Shown one piece after another: positions 49,936 to 57,490 of a stretch of DNA of 64,000 nt. The notes below the pieces were generated by a model. That model had not been told where the DNA came from, did no database searches, and saw only the letters and a list, made by a program, of their open reading frames with translations. The position numbers were made by a program, and so were the translations under genes. The number at the start of each line of letters is the position of its first letter. The first letter of the stretch is position 1. The DNA is from an uncultured Alphaproteobacteria bacterium (GTDB taxonomy: Bacteria; Pseudomonadota; Alphaproteobacteria; Caulobacterales; Caulobacteraceae): assembly GCA_903909375.1 (NCBI GenBank), contig CAIVVM010000036.1:124001-188000 (forward strand), in the 5' to 3' direction.

Positions 49936-52068
49936 GTGATCATGCGGTATCTGTTGAGCGCGCTGCTGGCGCTGGTGGTGTCGAGCGCGGCGAGCGCGCA
50001 GCCTGTGAACACCGGCCACCTGACCGCCGAACTGGTCGCCTCGGCCCAGGGCGTTGCGCCGGGTCAGACGATCCAGATCGCGCTGCGCCAGGATATCCAG
50101 AAGGGCTGGCACACCTACTGGCGCAATCCCGGCGACAGCGGCGAGGCGACCCGGATCAAGTGGACGATGCCCGCCGGCTGGAGCGCCTCGGATTTCACCT
50201 GGCCGACCCCGCACCGGCTGCCGGTCGGGCCGCTGGTCAACTATGGCTACGAAGGCGAACAGCTGCTGCCGATGACGCTGACGGCGCCGGCGGACGCCCG
50301 GCCCGGCCAGACAGTTACACTGAAGGCCGCCGCCGCGTTCCTGGTCTGCGCGGACATCTGCATTCCCGAGGACGCCCTGCTGACGCTCTCGGTTCCGGTG
50401 ACGGCCGCCGCCGCGCCGGCTGATCCCCGTTGGGGGCCACGGATCGCCGAGACCCTGGCCAAGGCGCCGAAGCCCGCCGGTCTGGCGGGCGCGTTCGAGC
50501 GGCAGGGCGAAGTCCTGAAACTCGCGGTGACCGGCGCGGCGCTGAAGGGTGCGGACCTGGCCGGCGCCTACTTCTACCCATTCTCGGGCGCAGCCATCGA
50601 CCACGCCAAGCCGCAGGCCATCGAGCGCGGCCCGGAGGGTCTGACCCTGACCCTCACGGCGGGTTACGGGTTCCAGGGCGCCGAGCCGCCCAAGGAGCTG
50701 GCCGGGGTGCTGGCGCTGGATGGCAAGGCCTATGAGGTCACCGCGACGGCCAGCGCCTTGCCGCAGGGAGCCTCGGGCCTGGGCCCGCCGCCGGTGAAGC
50801 CGATCGCGCCTGCGGGATCTGCGGACCTCGGACTGGCCTCGGCGGCGCTGTTCGCCCTGATCGGTGGATTGATTCTGAACCTGATGCCGTGCGTGTTCCC
50901 GGTGCTGGCCATGAAGGCGGCCTCGCTGGCCGGGCATGGCGAGGACGCCGCCGGCGCGCGCCGTCAGGGGCTGGCGTTCGGCATCGGCGTGCTGGTCACC
51001 TTCCTGTCGCTGGCGGGACTGTTGATCGCGCTCCGCGCGGCCGGCGACGCCGTCGGCTGGGGCTTCCAGCTGCAGGATCCGCCGGTGGTGGCGGCGCTGG
51101 CGCTGCTGATGCTGGCGGTGGGTCTGAATCTTTCCGGCGTATTCGAGGTCGGCGCCTCCTTGCAGGGCGTGGGCTCCGGCCTGGCCTCGCGCGGCGGGCT
51201 GGCGGGCTCCTTCTTCACCGGCGTGCTGGCGGTGGTCGTGGCTGCGCCCTGCACGGCGCCGTTCATGGGCCCGGCCCTTGGGTGGGCCCTGACCCAGCCG
51301 CCTGCGGCGGCGCTGCTGGTCTTCCTGGCGCTCGGCATAGGTTTCGCCGCGCCCTTCGTCGCCGTGGCGTTTGTGCCCGGCCTGCTGGCGCGCCTGCCCC
51401 GGCCGGGCGCCTGGATGGACGTGTTCCGCAAGGCGCTGGCATTTCCGATGTACGGGGCCGTCGCCTGGCTGATCTGGGTGCTGACGGTGCAGGTGGGACC
51501 AGACGCCGTGCCGCGCATCCTGGCCGCCGCGATCCTGCTGGCCTTCGGCGCCTGGATTTACGGGCTGAGCCAGCGGCGGACAGCTGAAGGGCGACCCGCC
51601 ATGCCGATGATGGCGACGGCCGGCGTACTGGTGGGCCTGGCCCTGGCCGGCGGCGCCCTCTGGCCCGCCTACAAGCTCGCCGGCGACTCCGCGTCGGGCG
51701 TGGAGGCCGCGAGCCTGACCCACGAGGACTATAGCCCCGCCCGATTGGCCGCGCTGCGGGCCGAGGGCCGCACCGTGCTGGTCAACTACACCGCCGCCTG
51801 GTGTGTGAGCTGCCAGGTGAACGACCGCGTCGCGCTGTCGACCCGGACAGTCTCCGAGGCCCTGACGCGCAACAATGCCGTCTACCTCAAGGCGGACTGG
51901 ACCAAGCGGGACCCCGGGATCGCCGCGGAACTGGCCCGGTTCGGCCGCGCCGGCGTGCCTCTCTACCTCGTGTATGGCGCAGGCGGCGGCGAGCCGGCTA
52001 TCCTGCCGGCCATCCTGACGCCGGGCCTTGTGGCCAAGGCGCTGGATACGGCGGCCCGCCCGGGCTGA
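49936..52068 (+). CDS. dsbD: DsbD/ScsB-type protein-disulfide reductase
   Basis: A 710-residue inner-membrane thiol transporter. GTG 49936 has GGAGG 8 bases upstream; ATG 49942 is also possible. A signal peptide (~1-23) leads to a periplasmic N domain (~24-290) with C-x-x-x-C in VCADICIP, a central membrane domain with NLMPCVFPVLAM and AAPCTAPFMGP (the redox cysteine pair), and a C-terminal thioredoxin domain with AWCVSCQVN. It moves reducing power from cytosolic thioredoxin to periplasmic partners. It is followed by a thioredoxin-fold protein after 27 bases, a natural acceptor. Confidence 0.9.
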   Translation: MIMRYLLSALLALVVSSAASAQPVNTGHLTAELVASAQGVAPGQTIQIALRQDIQKGWHTYWRNPGDSGEATRIKWTMPAGWSASDFTWPTPHRLPVGPLVNYGYEGEQLLPMTLTAPADARPGQTVTLKAAAAFLVCADICIPEDALLTLSVPVTAAAAPADPRWGPRIAETLAKAPKPAGLAGAFERQGEVLKLAVTGAALKGADLAGAYFYPFSGAAIDHAKPQAIERGPEGLTLTLTAGYGFQGAEPPKELAGVLALDGKAYEVTATASALPQGASGLGPPPVKPIAPAGSADLGLASAALFALIGGLILNLMPCVFPVLAMKAASLAGHGEDAAGARRQGLAFGIGVLVTFLSLAGLLIALRAAGDAVGWGFQLQDPPVVAALALLMLAVGLNLSGVFEVGASLQGVGSGLASRGGLAGSFFTGVLAVVVAAPCTAPFMGPALGWALTQPPAAALLVFLALGIGFAAPFVAVAFVPGLLARLPRPGAWMDVFRKALAFPMYGAVAWLIWVLTVQVGPDAVPRILAAAILLAFGAWIYGLSQRRTAEGRPAMPMMATAGVLVGLALAGGALWPAYKLAGDSASGVEAASLTHEDYSPARLAALRAEGRTVLVNYTAAWCVSCQVNDRVALSTRTVSEALTRNNAVYLKADWTKRDPGIAAELARFGRAGVPLYLVYGAGGGEPAILPAILTPGLVAKALDTAARPG

Positions 52069-52095
52069 ATGATTTCAAACGAAGGACCTGCACCG

Positions 52096-52713
52096 ATGAT
52101 TGATCGCAGATTTTTCCTGAGCCTCGCCGTGGTTTCGGCGTTCGCCACGCCGGCGCTCGCCGAGCCGGCCCTGGGCCAGCCGGCGCCCGCGTTCCAGGCG
52201 CTGGACGCCAATGGCAAGACCCGCGCGCTGTCGGAATTTCGCGGCAAGACCGTGGTGCTGGAATGGACCAACAACGGCTGCCCCTATGTGCAGAAGCACT
52301 ACAACGCCCGCGCCATGCAGTCCCTGCAGGCTCAGGCCGCTCGTGACGGCGTCGCATGGCTGACCATCGTGTCATCCGCGCCGGGCATGCAGGGCCATCT
52401 GACCCCGGCCGAGGCGCGGGCCTGGAAGAAAAAAACAGGCGCAGCCTCCACCGATGTACTGCTCGATCCCGATGGCGTCGTCGGCCGCGCCTATGACGCC
52501 AAGACCACGCCCCACATGTACATCATCGATAAGGCCGGCAGGCTGGTCTACATGGGCGGCATCGACGATCAGGCAAGCGCCAACCCCGCCAGCCTCAAGG
52601 GCGCAAGGAACTATGTGGCCGCGGCTCTGGCTGACGTGAAGGCCGGTCGCCCGGTGGTCGAGGCCGCGACGCGCCCCTATGGCTGCAGTGTGAAATACGG
52701 TTCACCCGGATAA
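52096..52713 (+). CDS. Exported thioredoxin-fold protein
   Basis: A 205-residue protein from ATG 52096, AAGGA 9 bases upstream. A signal peptide (1-~22, ending ALAEPALG) and a redoxin fold: FQALDANGKTRALSEFRGKT, VVLEWTNNGCPYVQKHY, DVLLDPDGVVGRAYDAKTTP, MYIIDKAGRLVYMGGIDD. The N-x-G-C-P-Y site has a single cysteine where CxxC would be expected, and a lone C-terminal YGCSVKY cysteine. It looks like the AhpC/TSA-related group that accepts electrons from DsbD/ScsB. Close spacing supports a shared function in envelope redox repair. Confidence 0.8.
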   Translation: MIDRRFFLSLAVVSAFATPALAEPALGQPAPAFQALDANGKTRALSEFRGKTVVLEWTNNGCPYVQKHYNARAMQSLQAQAARDGVAWLTIVSSAPGMQGHLTPAEARAWKKKTGAASTDVLLDPDGVVGRAYDAKTTPHMYIIDKAGRLVYMGGIDDQASANPASLKGARNYVAAALADVKAGRPVVEAATRPYGCSVKYGSPG

Positions 52714-52723
52714 GGAACTCAGG

Positions 52724-54340
52724 TTGTCAGACGTCGATGCGGTCTGGACCGCGCTATCCAACGCCGCCGGGGTCGCGCGCGATCGCCGCATCGATCAGCT
52801 GTTCATCGAGGAGCCGGACCGTCTTTCAACGCTGACCCTGGCCGCAGCCGGGCTGGAACTGGATGTCTCCAAGCAACCCTGGTCGCTGGCTGACCTGGCG
52901 CTGATGCTGGACCTGGCCCGGGTCAGCGGCGTCGAGGCCGCGCGGGATCGGCTGTTTGCGGGGGACGCTGTCAACACCTCCGAAGGCCGCCCGGCCCTGC
53001 ACATGGCGCTGCGGGCGCCAGACGGCGCGGACTGGCGGGCGGCAGGTGTCCCGGTGTCCCGCGAGATCGAGGCCACGCGCGAGGCCATGCGCGGGTTCGC
53101 GCAGGCTGTGCGGACAGGGGCGAAGACCGGCGCCACAGGAAAGCCATTCCGCAGCATTCTGCATATCGGGATCGGTGGATCGGACCTGGGTCCGCGCCTG
53201 ATCTGGGAAGCGCTCAAGCCGCTGTCCCCGCTGATCGAGTTGAGGTTCGCAGCCAATGTCGACCCGGCTGAGCTGGCCCAGGCGCTGGTCGGGCTGGACC
53301 CGGCCGAGACCTTGCTGGTCACCGTCTCCAAAACCTTCACCACCCAGGAAACCCTGACCAATGCCGAGGCCGCGCGCGCCTGGCTGCGGGCGGCGCTTGG
53401 GCCGGCCTCGGACGCCCATCTGGTCGCGGTGTCCGCGTCGCCTGAGCGGGCGCGGGCATTCGGCGTTCCGGCCGATCAGGTGTTCGGTTTCCGGGACTGG
53501 GTCGGCGGCCGTTACTCGATCTGGTCCGCCGTCGGGCTCTCATGCGCCATTGCCCTGGGTTATGAGGCGTTCGAAGCCATGCTGAGCGGCGCCCACGCCC
53601 TGGATACTCACTTCCAGACCGCGCCCCTGAGCCGCAACGCCCCGGTCCTGCTGGCGCTGGCGCACGTGTTCAACCGCAATGGACTGGGCCGGCCAATCCG
53701 CGCCGTGGTCCCCTACGCGCAGCGGCTGCGTCTTCTCGCCCCGTTTCTCCAGCAGCTCGAGATGGAATCGAACGGCAAGCAGGTTCGCCGTGACGGAACG
53801 CCGGTGCGCCACAGCACCGCCACCAGCGTGTTCGGCGACGCCGGCACCAACGGCCAGCACGCCTTCTTCCAACTGCTGCACCAGGGCACCGATGTCATCC
53901 CCGTGGATATCCTTGCGGTCCGCGAGGGCGCCGAGGGGGACCCGTCTGCCCAGACCAAGCTCCTTGCCAACGCTATCGCCCAGGCCGAGGCGCTGCTGGT
54001 GGGGCGCACCGGGGCGGACGTCCGTGCGGAACTGACGGCGGCCGGCAGATCAGCGGCCGAGATCGACACCCTGGCGCCCCAGCGCACCTTCCCCGGCAAT
54101 CGCCCCTCCAGTTTCCTGCTGCTGGACCGGCTTGATCCCGCGCGCCTGGGCGCCCTGGTCGCGCTCTATGAGCACAAGACCTTCGTCGAGGGGGTGCTGT
54201 GGGGCATCAACAGTTTCGACCAGTGGGGCGTGGAGCTGGGCAAGTCGCTGGCCAGCCGGGTGTTGGCTGAACTGGAGGGTGGACCGGGTGGCGCGCACGA
54301 TCCCTCCACAGCCGCGTTGATCGAACGCCTCCGCACCTGA
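52724..54340 (+). CDS. pgi: Glucose-6-phosphate isomerase
   Basis: A 538-residue enzyme from TTG 52724, AAGGA 8 bases upstream, shortly after the thioredoxin-like stop. Signatures: HIGIGGSDLGPRLIWEAL, TVSKTFTTQETLTNAEAAR, QLEMESNGKQVRRDG, VFGDAGTNGQHAFFQLLHQG, GKSLASRVL. It interconverts glucose-6-phosphate and fructose-6-phosphate. Length and all motifs are intact. In a window with peptidoglycan recycling genes it also feeds hexosamine synthesis. Confidence 0.95.
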   Translation: MSDVDAVWTALSNAAGVARDRRIDQLFIEEPDRLSTLTLAAAGLELDVSKQPWSLADLALMLDLARVSGVEAARDRLFAGDAVNTSEGRPALHMALRAPDGADWRAAGVPVSREIEATREAMRGFAQAVRTGAKTGATGKPFRSILHIGIGGSDLGPRLIWEALKPLSPLIELRFAANVDPAELAQALVGLDPAETLLVTVSKTFTTQETLTNAEAARAWLRAALGPASDAHLVAVSASPERARAFGVPADQVFGFRDWVGGRYSIWSAVGLSCAIALGYEAFEAMLSGAHALDTHFQTAPLSRNAPVLLALAHVFNRNGLGRPIRAVVPYAQRLRLLAPFLQQLEMESNGKQVRRDGTPVRHSTATSVFGDAGTNGQHAFFQLLHQGTDVIPVDILAVREGAEGDPSAQTKLLANAIAQAEALLVGRTGADVRAELTAAGRSAAEIDTLAPQRTFPGNRPSSFLLLDRLDPARLGALVALYEHKTFVEGVLWGINSFDQWGVELGKSLASRVLAELEGGPGGAHDPSTAALIERLRT

Positions 54341-54386
54341 ACACCGGCGCTTGCCCGCACCCCTTGCGCCGGGTCATCTTCAGCGG

Positions 54387-55259
54387 ATGAGCCTGGCCGC
54401 CCCGGCATCCATAGCGCCCGCCCCGAAGCGCCAATTGCACATCGTCGACGTGCTGATCGCCGAGCGCGCGCCCAGGCTGGCGCGCAGCCCGGCGTGGCCC
54501 CTCCTGCGGCCCCTGCTCTACGCCGTTCTGGACTACGGCAAGGCGCGACGGATGGCCGACGCCATCGCGCCCATGACGGGCAGCGAGGCCCTGGGGTTTG
54601 TCTCGGACCTGCTTTCGCTGAGGGTCACGGCGACGGGCGTGCAGCAGATTCCGACCACCGGACGCTGTGTGGTGATCTGCAATCATCCTACCGGCATTGC
54701 CGATGGCGTGGCGGTCTACGATGCTTTGAAAGCCGTGCGACCCGACATCTGTTTCTACGCCAACGCTGACGCCCAGCGAGTTTGCGCGCGCTTTGAGGAC
54801 GTGTTGATCCCGGTGGAGTGGGTAGAGGCCAAACGCACACGCGAGCGGCTACGGACGACGCTGACCATGACCCGCCAGGCCATGGAGGCAGGGCGGTGCC
54901 TGGTGATCTTCCCCGCAGGTCGCATCTCGAGGCGCCAGGCAGACGGTTCCATCCGGGACAAGGACTGGGCGGCCTCGGCGGTGTCCATCGCCCGGAAGTA
55001 TGAGGCGCCGGTCGTACCGGTGCATGTGACAGGGCCCTGGTCGACCCTGTTCCACTTCTTTCATGGCGTCTCCGACGAACTCCGGGACATCACCCTGTTC
55101 CACGAACTTCTGAACAAGCAATCGCAGCCCTTCACACTGACGATCGGCGCCGACGTCGCCCCTGCCGCGCTGGACGGCGATCCGGCGACTGTCACAGCGC
55201 GGTTGAAGACCTATGTAGAGCGTGATCTGCCCGCCAGACCTGACCGGCCTTTCGCATGA
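54387..55259 (+). CDS. Lysophospholipid/glycerol-3-phosphate acyltransferase (PlsC-like)
   Basis: A 290-residue protein, ATG 54387 (MSLAAPASIAPAPKR). It contains VVICNHPTGIADG (the H-x5-D form of the acyltransferase site), VEWVEAKRTRERLRTT, CLVIFPAGRISRRQ and PVVPVHVTGPWS. No strong membrane helix is visible, though the N-terminus is hydrophobic. The family acylates lyso-phospholipids or glycerol-phosphate; the uncommon spacing of the H motif places it in the 1-acyl-sn-glycerol-3-phosphate-type subgroup. Its TGA overlaps the tsaE ATG (ATGA). Confidence 0.8.
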   Translation: MSLAAPASIAPAPKRQLHIVDVLIAERAPRLARSPAWPLLRPLLYAVLDYGKARRMADAIAPMTGSEALGFVSDLLSLRVTATGVQQIPTTGRCVVICNHPTGIADGVAVYDALKAVRPDICFYANADAQRVCARFEDVLIPVEWVEAKRTRERLRTTLTMTRQAMEAGRCLVIFPAGRISRRQADGSIRDKDWAASAVSIARKYEAPVVPVHVTGPWSTLFHFFHGVSDELRDITLFHELLNKQSQPFTLTIGADVAPAALDGDPATVTARLKTYVERDLPARPDRPFA

Positions 55260-55699
55260 TCCTGAAAGACGAGGCGGCGACCCGGGCGCTCGGAAGGGCT
55301 ATTGCAGCTGTCCTGCAGCATGGTGAGGCCATCTGCCTCCATGGCCCGCTGGGCGCCGGCAAATCGACCCTGGCGCGGGCGCTGGTGCGAGCGCTGACGA
55401 CCCCGGATGAGGAGGTGCCGTCGCCCACTTTCACGATCGTCCAGTTCTATGAGGGCGCGCGGCTGAACGTGGCTCACTTCGACCTATACCGTCTCTCCGA
55501 CCCCGACGAAGCGTACGAGATCGGGCTGGACGAAGCGCTGGAGGATGGGGCGGCGATCATCGAATGGCCGGAACGGCTGGAGGGCCGCCTGCCAGGCGAC
55601 CGACTCGATGTAGAGATCAGCATGGGACCTGACGCTGACAGCCGCGAGGCGCGTCTGGTTCCGCATGGCGCCTGGGAGGGTCGTGGGCTTGACGTCTGA
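55256..55699 (+). CDS. tsaE: tRNA threonylcarbamoyladenosine biosynthesis ATPase TsaE
   Basis: A 147-residue ATPase: Walker A HGPLGAGKST (residues 29-38), LTTPDEEVPSPTFTIVQFYE, AHFDLYRLSDPDEAYEIGLD, IIEWPERLEGRLPGDRL. It activates the TsaB-TsaD complex that adds threonylcarbamoyl to A37 of tRNAs. It overlaps the acyltransferase gene by 4 bases and the next gene by 11, so it sits inside a tight operon. Confidence 0.93.
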   Translation: MILKDEAATRALGRAIAAVLQHGEAICLHGPLGAGKSTLARALVRALTTPDEEVPSPTFTIVQFYEGARLNVAHFDLYRLSDPDEAYEIGLDEALEDGAAIIEWPERLEGRLPGDRLDVEISMGPDADSREARLVPHGAWEGRGLDV

Positions 55700-56780
55700 G
55701 CGTGAGGTACTGAAGGGCGACTTCCTGCGGGCCGCGGGGTTCGCCGGGGCGCGGCGTGAGCTGCTGTCGGGCGACGCCTCGACGCGCCAGTACGAACGCC
55801 TCTACCTCGAGGGCGGCTCCAGCCTGATCTTCATGGACCAACCCCCGGCGGTGGAGAGCGTCGTCTGCCCGCCCGAGGCCACCCCGGCCGAGCGCATGGC
55901 CCTCGGCTACAACGCTGCGGCGCGGCTGGCGGCGGGGTCCGTGGCCGCCTTCGTGACCACGGCGGCCCATCTGCGCGGACGCGGGCTCTCCGCGCCCCGG
56001 GTTGTCGCCCACTATGTGGATGCGGGTCTGGCAGTCCTGGAAGATCTGGGCGACGGCCTCTTTGCGACCCTGATCCCGCAGACCGCGCCTGAGGTCGAGC
56101 TCTACGAAGCCGCAATCGACGTTCAGGTGGCCCTGCAGGCCGAACCGCCACCGCCCGTGCTGGAAGCCGATGGCGCGCGCTGGCCCTTGCTGACCTATGA
56201 CGCCCTGGCGCTGAAAGTCGCCACCGACACCTTTCTGGAGTGGTGGCCGAAGCTGGTCGGCTTGCCCGCGTTTGGCGAGCCTGCCCTGGCGGACTGGGAT
56301 GCCTTGTGGGCGCCCGTCTGGGTGCGGGGCGAGGCGGGCGCCAGCGTGTTCACCCACCGCGACTACCATGCCCAGAACCTGCTCTGGTTGCCGGATCGCG
56401 ATGGCGTGGGCCGCGTCGGCCTGCTGGATTTTCAGGATGCGCTGCGGGCGCACCCGGCGTGGGACCTGACCCACCTGCTGCAGGACGCCCGTCGCGATGT
56501 TTCGCCGGAACTGGAAACCGCGATGCTGGAACGCTTCCTGACGGCGCGGTCAGAACTGGACCGGAGCGCCTTCCTGGCCGACTACCGGGCGCTGGCGGCG
56601 TCCAATGCGGCGCGGATACTGGGACGGGTGTTCGCGCGTCAGGTGTTGCTGGGACGGCCCCAGTATCGCCAGTTCATGCCCCGCACCTGGCGGTATCTGG
56701 AGCGGAACCTGGAGGATCCGGCCATGGCCGGCCTGAAGGCCTGGTTCGACCGCCATGTGCCACCCGGTTATCGCGCATGA
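55689..56780 (+). CDS. amgK: N-acetylmuramate/N-acetylglucosamine kinase AmgK
   Basis: A 363-residue aminoglycoside-phosphotransferase-fold kinase. TTG 55689 has GGGAGGG (55674-55680) 8 bases before; an upstream GTG would be only 2 bases from it. Marks: LLSGDASTRQYERLYLEGG, VAHYVDAGLAVLEDLGDG, FTHRDYHAQNLLWLPDRDG (catalytic D), LLDFQDALRAHPAWDLTHL. It phosphorylates the anomeric OH of MurNAc, bypassing de novo UDP-MurNAc synthesis, and works with murU, which follows by a 4-base overlap. Known to matter for fosfomycin tolerance in other bacteria. Confidence 0.9.
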   Translation: MTSEREVLKGDFLRAAGFAGARRELLSGDASTRQYERLYLEGGSSLIFMDQPPAVESVVCPPEATPAERMALGYNAAARLAAGSVAAFVTTAAHLRGRGLSAPRVVAHYVDAGLAVLEDLGDGLFATLIPQTAPEVELYEAAIDVQVALQAEPPPPVLEADGARWPLLTYDALALKVATDTFLEWWPKLVGLPAFGEPALADWDALWAPVWVRGEAGASVFTHRDYHAQNLLWLPDRDGVGRVGLLDFQDALRAHPAWDLTHLLQDARRDVSPELETAMLERFLTARSELDRSAFLADYRALAASNAARILGRVFARQVLLGRPQYRQFMPRTWRYLERNLEDPAMAGLKAWFDRHVPPGYRA

Positions 56781-57490
56781 TCGCCGGCCCCAGAACTGCG
56801 ATGGTGCTGGCCGCGGGCCTCGGCACGCGGATGCTGCCGCTCACCGAGCAGCGGCCCAAGGCCCTGGTCACGGTCGCCGGCAGGGCGCTGATCGATCATG
56901 TGCTGGACCGGTTGAGGGACGCCGGCGTCGAGCGCGCCGTGGTCAATGTGCATCACTTTGCCGATCAGATGGAGGCGCACCTCTCCGGGCGGCGGGATCT
57001 GGAAATCCTGATCGCGGACGAGCGATCCGCCCTGCTCGACAGCGGCGGGGGCATCAAAAACGCGGCCGACCAGCTGGGTCGCGACCCGATCTTTGTGGCC
57101 AATATCGACTCCCTCTGGCTCGAAGGCTCCACACCGGCGCTGGACACCCTGAAGGGCGCATGGAACCCGGCGACGATGGACATACTGATGCTGCTGGTGA
57201 AACGGGGCCAGGGCATCGGCTTTGAGGGGCCGCAAGGGTTCCTGAGGGATACCGAGGGGCGGCTGACCCATTCCACAGACCCCGCCTCACCGACACCGTA
57301 CGTGAACATGGGGATCGCCATTTTCAAGCCGCAGGTGCTGGACAACGAACCGGACGGGGCATTCTCGATCGTTCCGGTCTGGCATAGCCTGCAGGCCGAA
57401 GGACGGCTTCACGGTGTGCCGATGGATGGCTTCTGGATGCACGTGGGCGATCCGGCGGCGCGAGACGCAGCAGAAGCACGGCTGGCATGA
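56777..57490 (+). CDS. murU: MurNAc-alpha-1-phosphate uridylyltransferase MurU
   Basis: A 237-residue nucleotidyltransferase: TAMVLAAGLGTRMLPLTEQR with PKALV, nucleotide-binding site; RDAGVERAVVNVHHFADQME, SALLDSGGGIKNAADQLG, VNMGIAIFKPQVLD, GFWMHVGDPAAR. Forms UDP-MurNAc from MurNAc-1-phosphate and UTP. It is the partner of AmgK and overlaps it by 4 bases; its stop overlaps addB. Confidence 0.9.
   Translation: MIAGPRTAMVLAAGLGTRMLPLTEQRPKALVTVAGRALIDHVLDRLRDAGVERAVVNVHHFADQMEAHLSGRRDLEILIADERSALLDSGGGIKNAADQLGRDPIFVANIDSLWLEGSTPALDTLKGAWNPATMDILMLLVKRGQGIGFEGPQGFLRDTEGRLTHSTDPASPTPYVNMGIAIFKPQVLDNEPDGAFSIVPVWHSLQAEGRLHGVPMDGFWMHVGDPAARDAAEARLA

Noticed and set aside
49891..51723. A 610-codon minus-strand frame antisense to dsbD
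   Set aside because: Rich in Arg, Gly and Gln with no motif; the DsbD frame has all redox cysteines and membrane helices.
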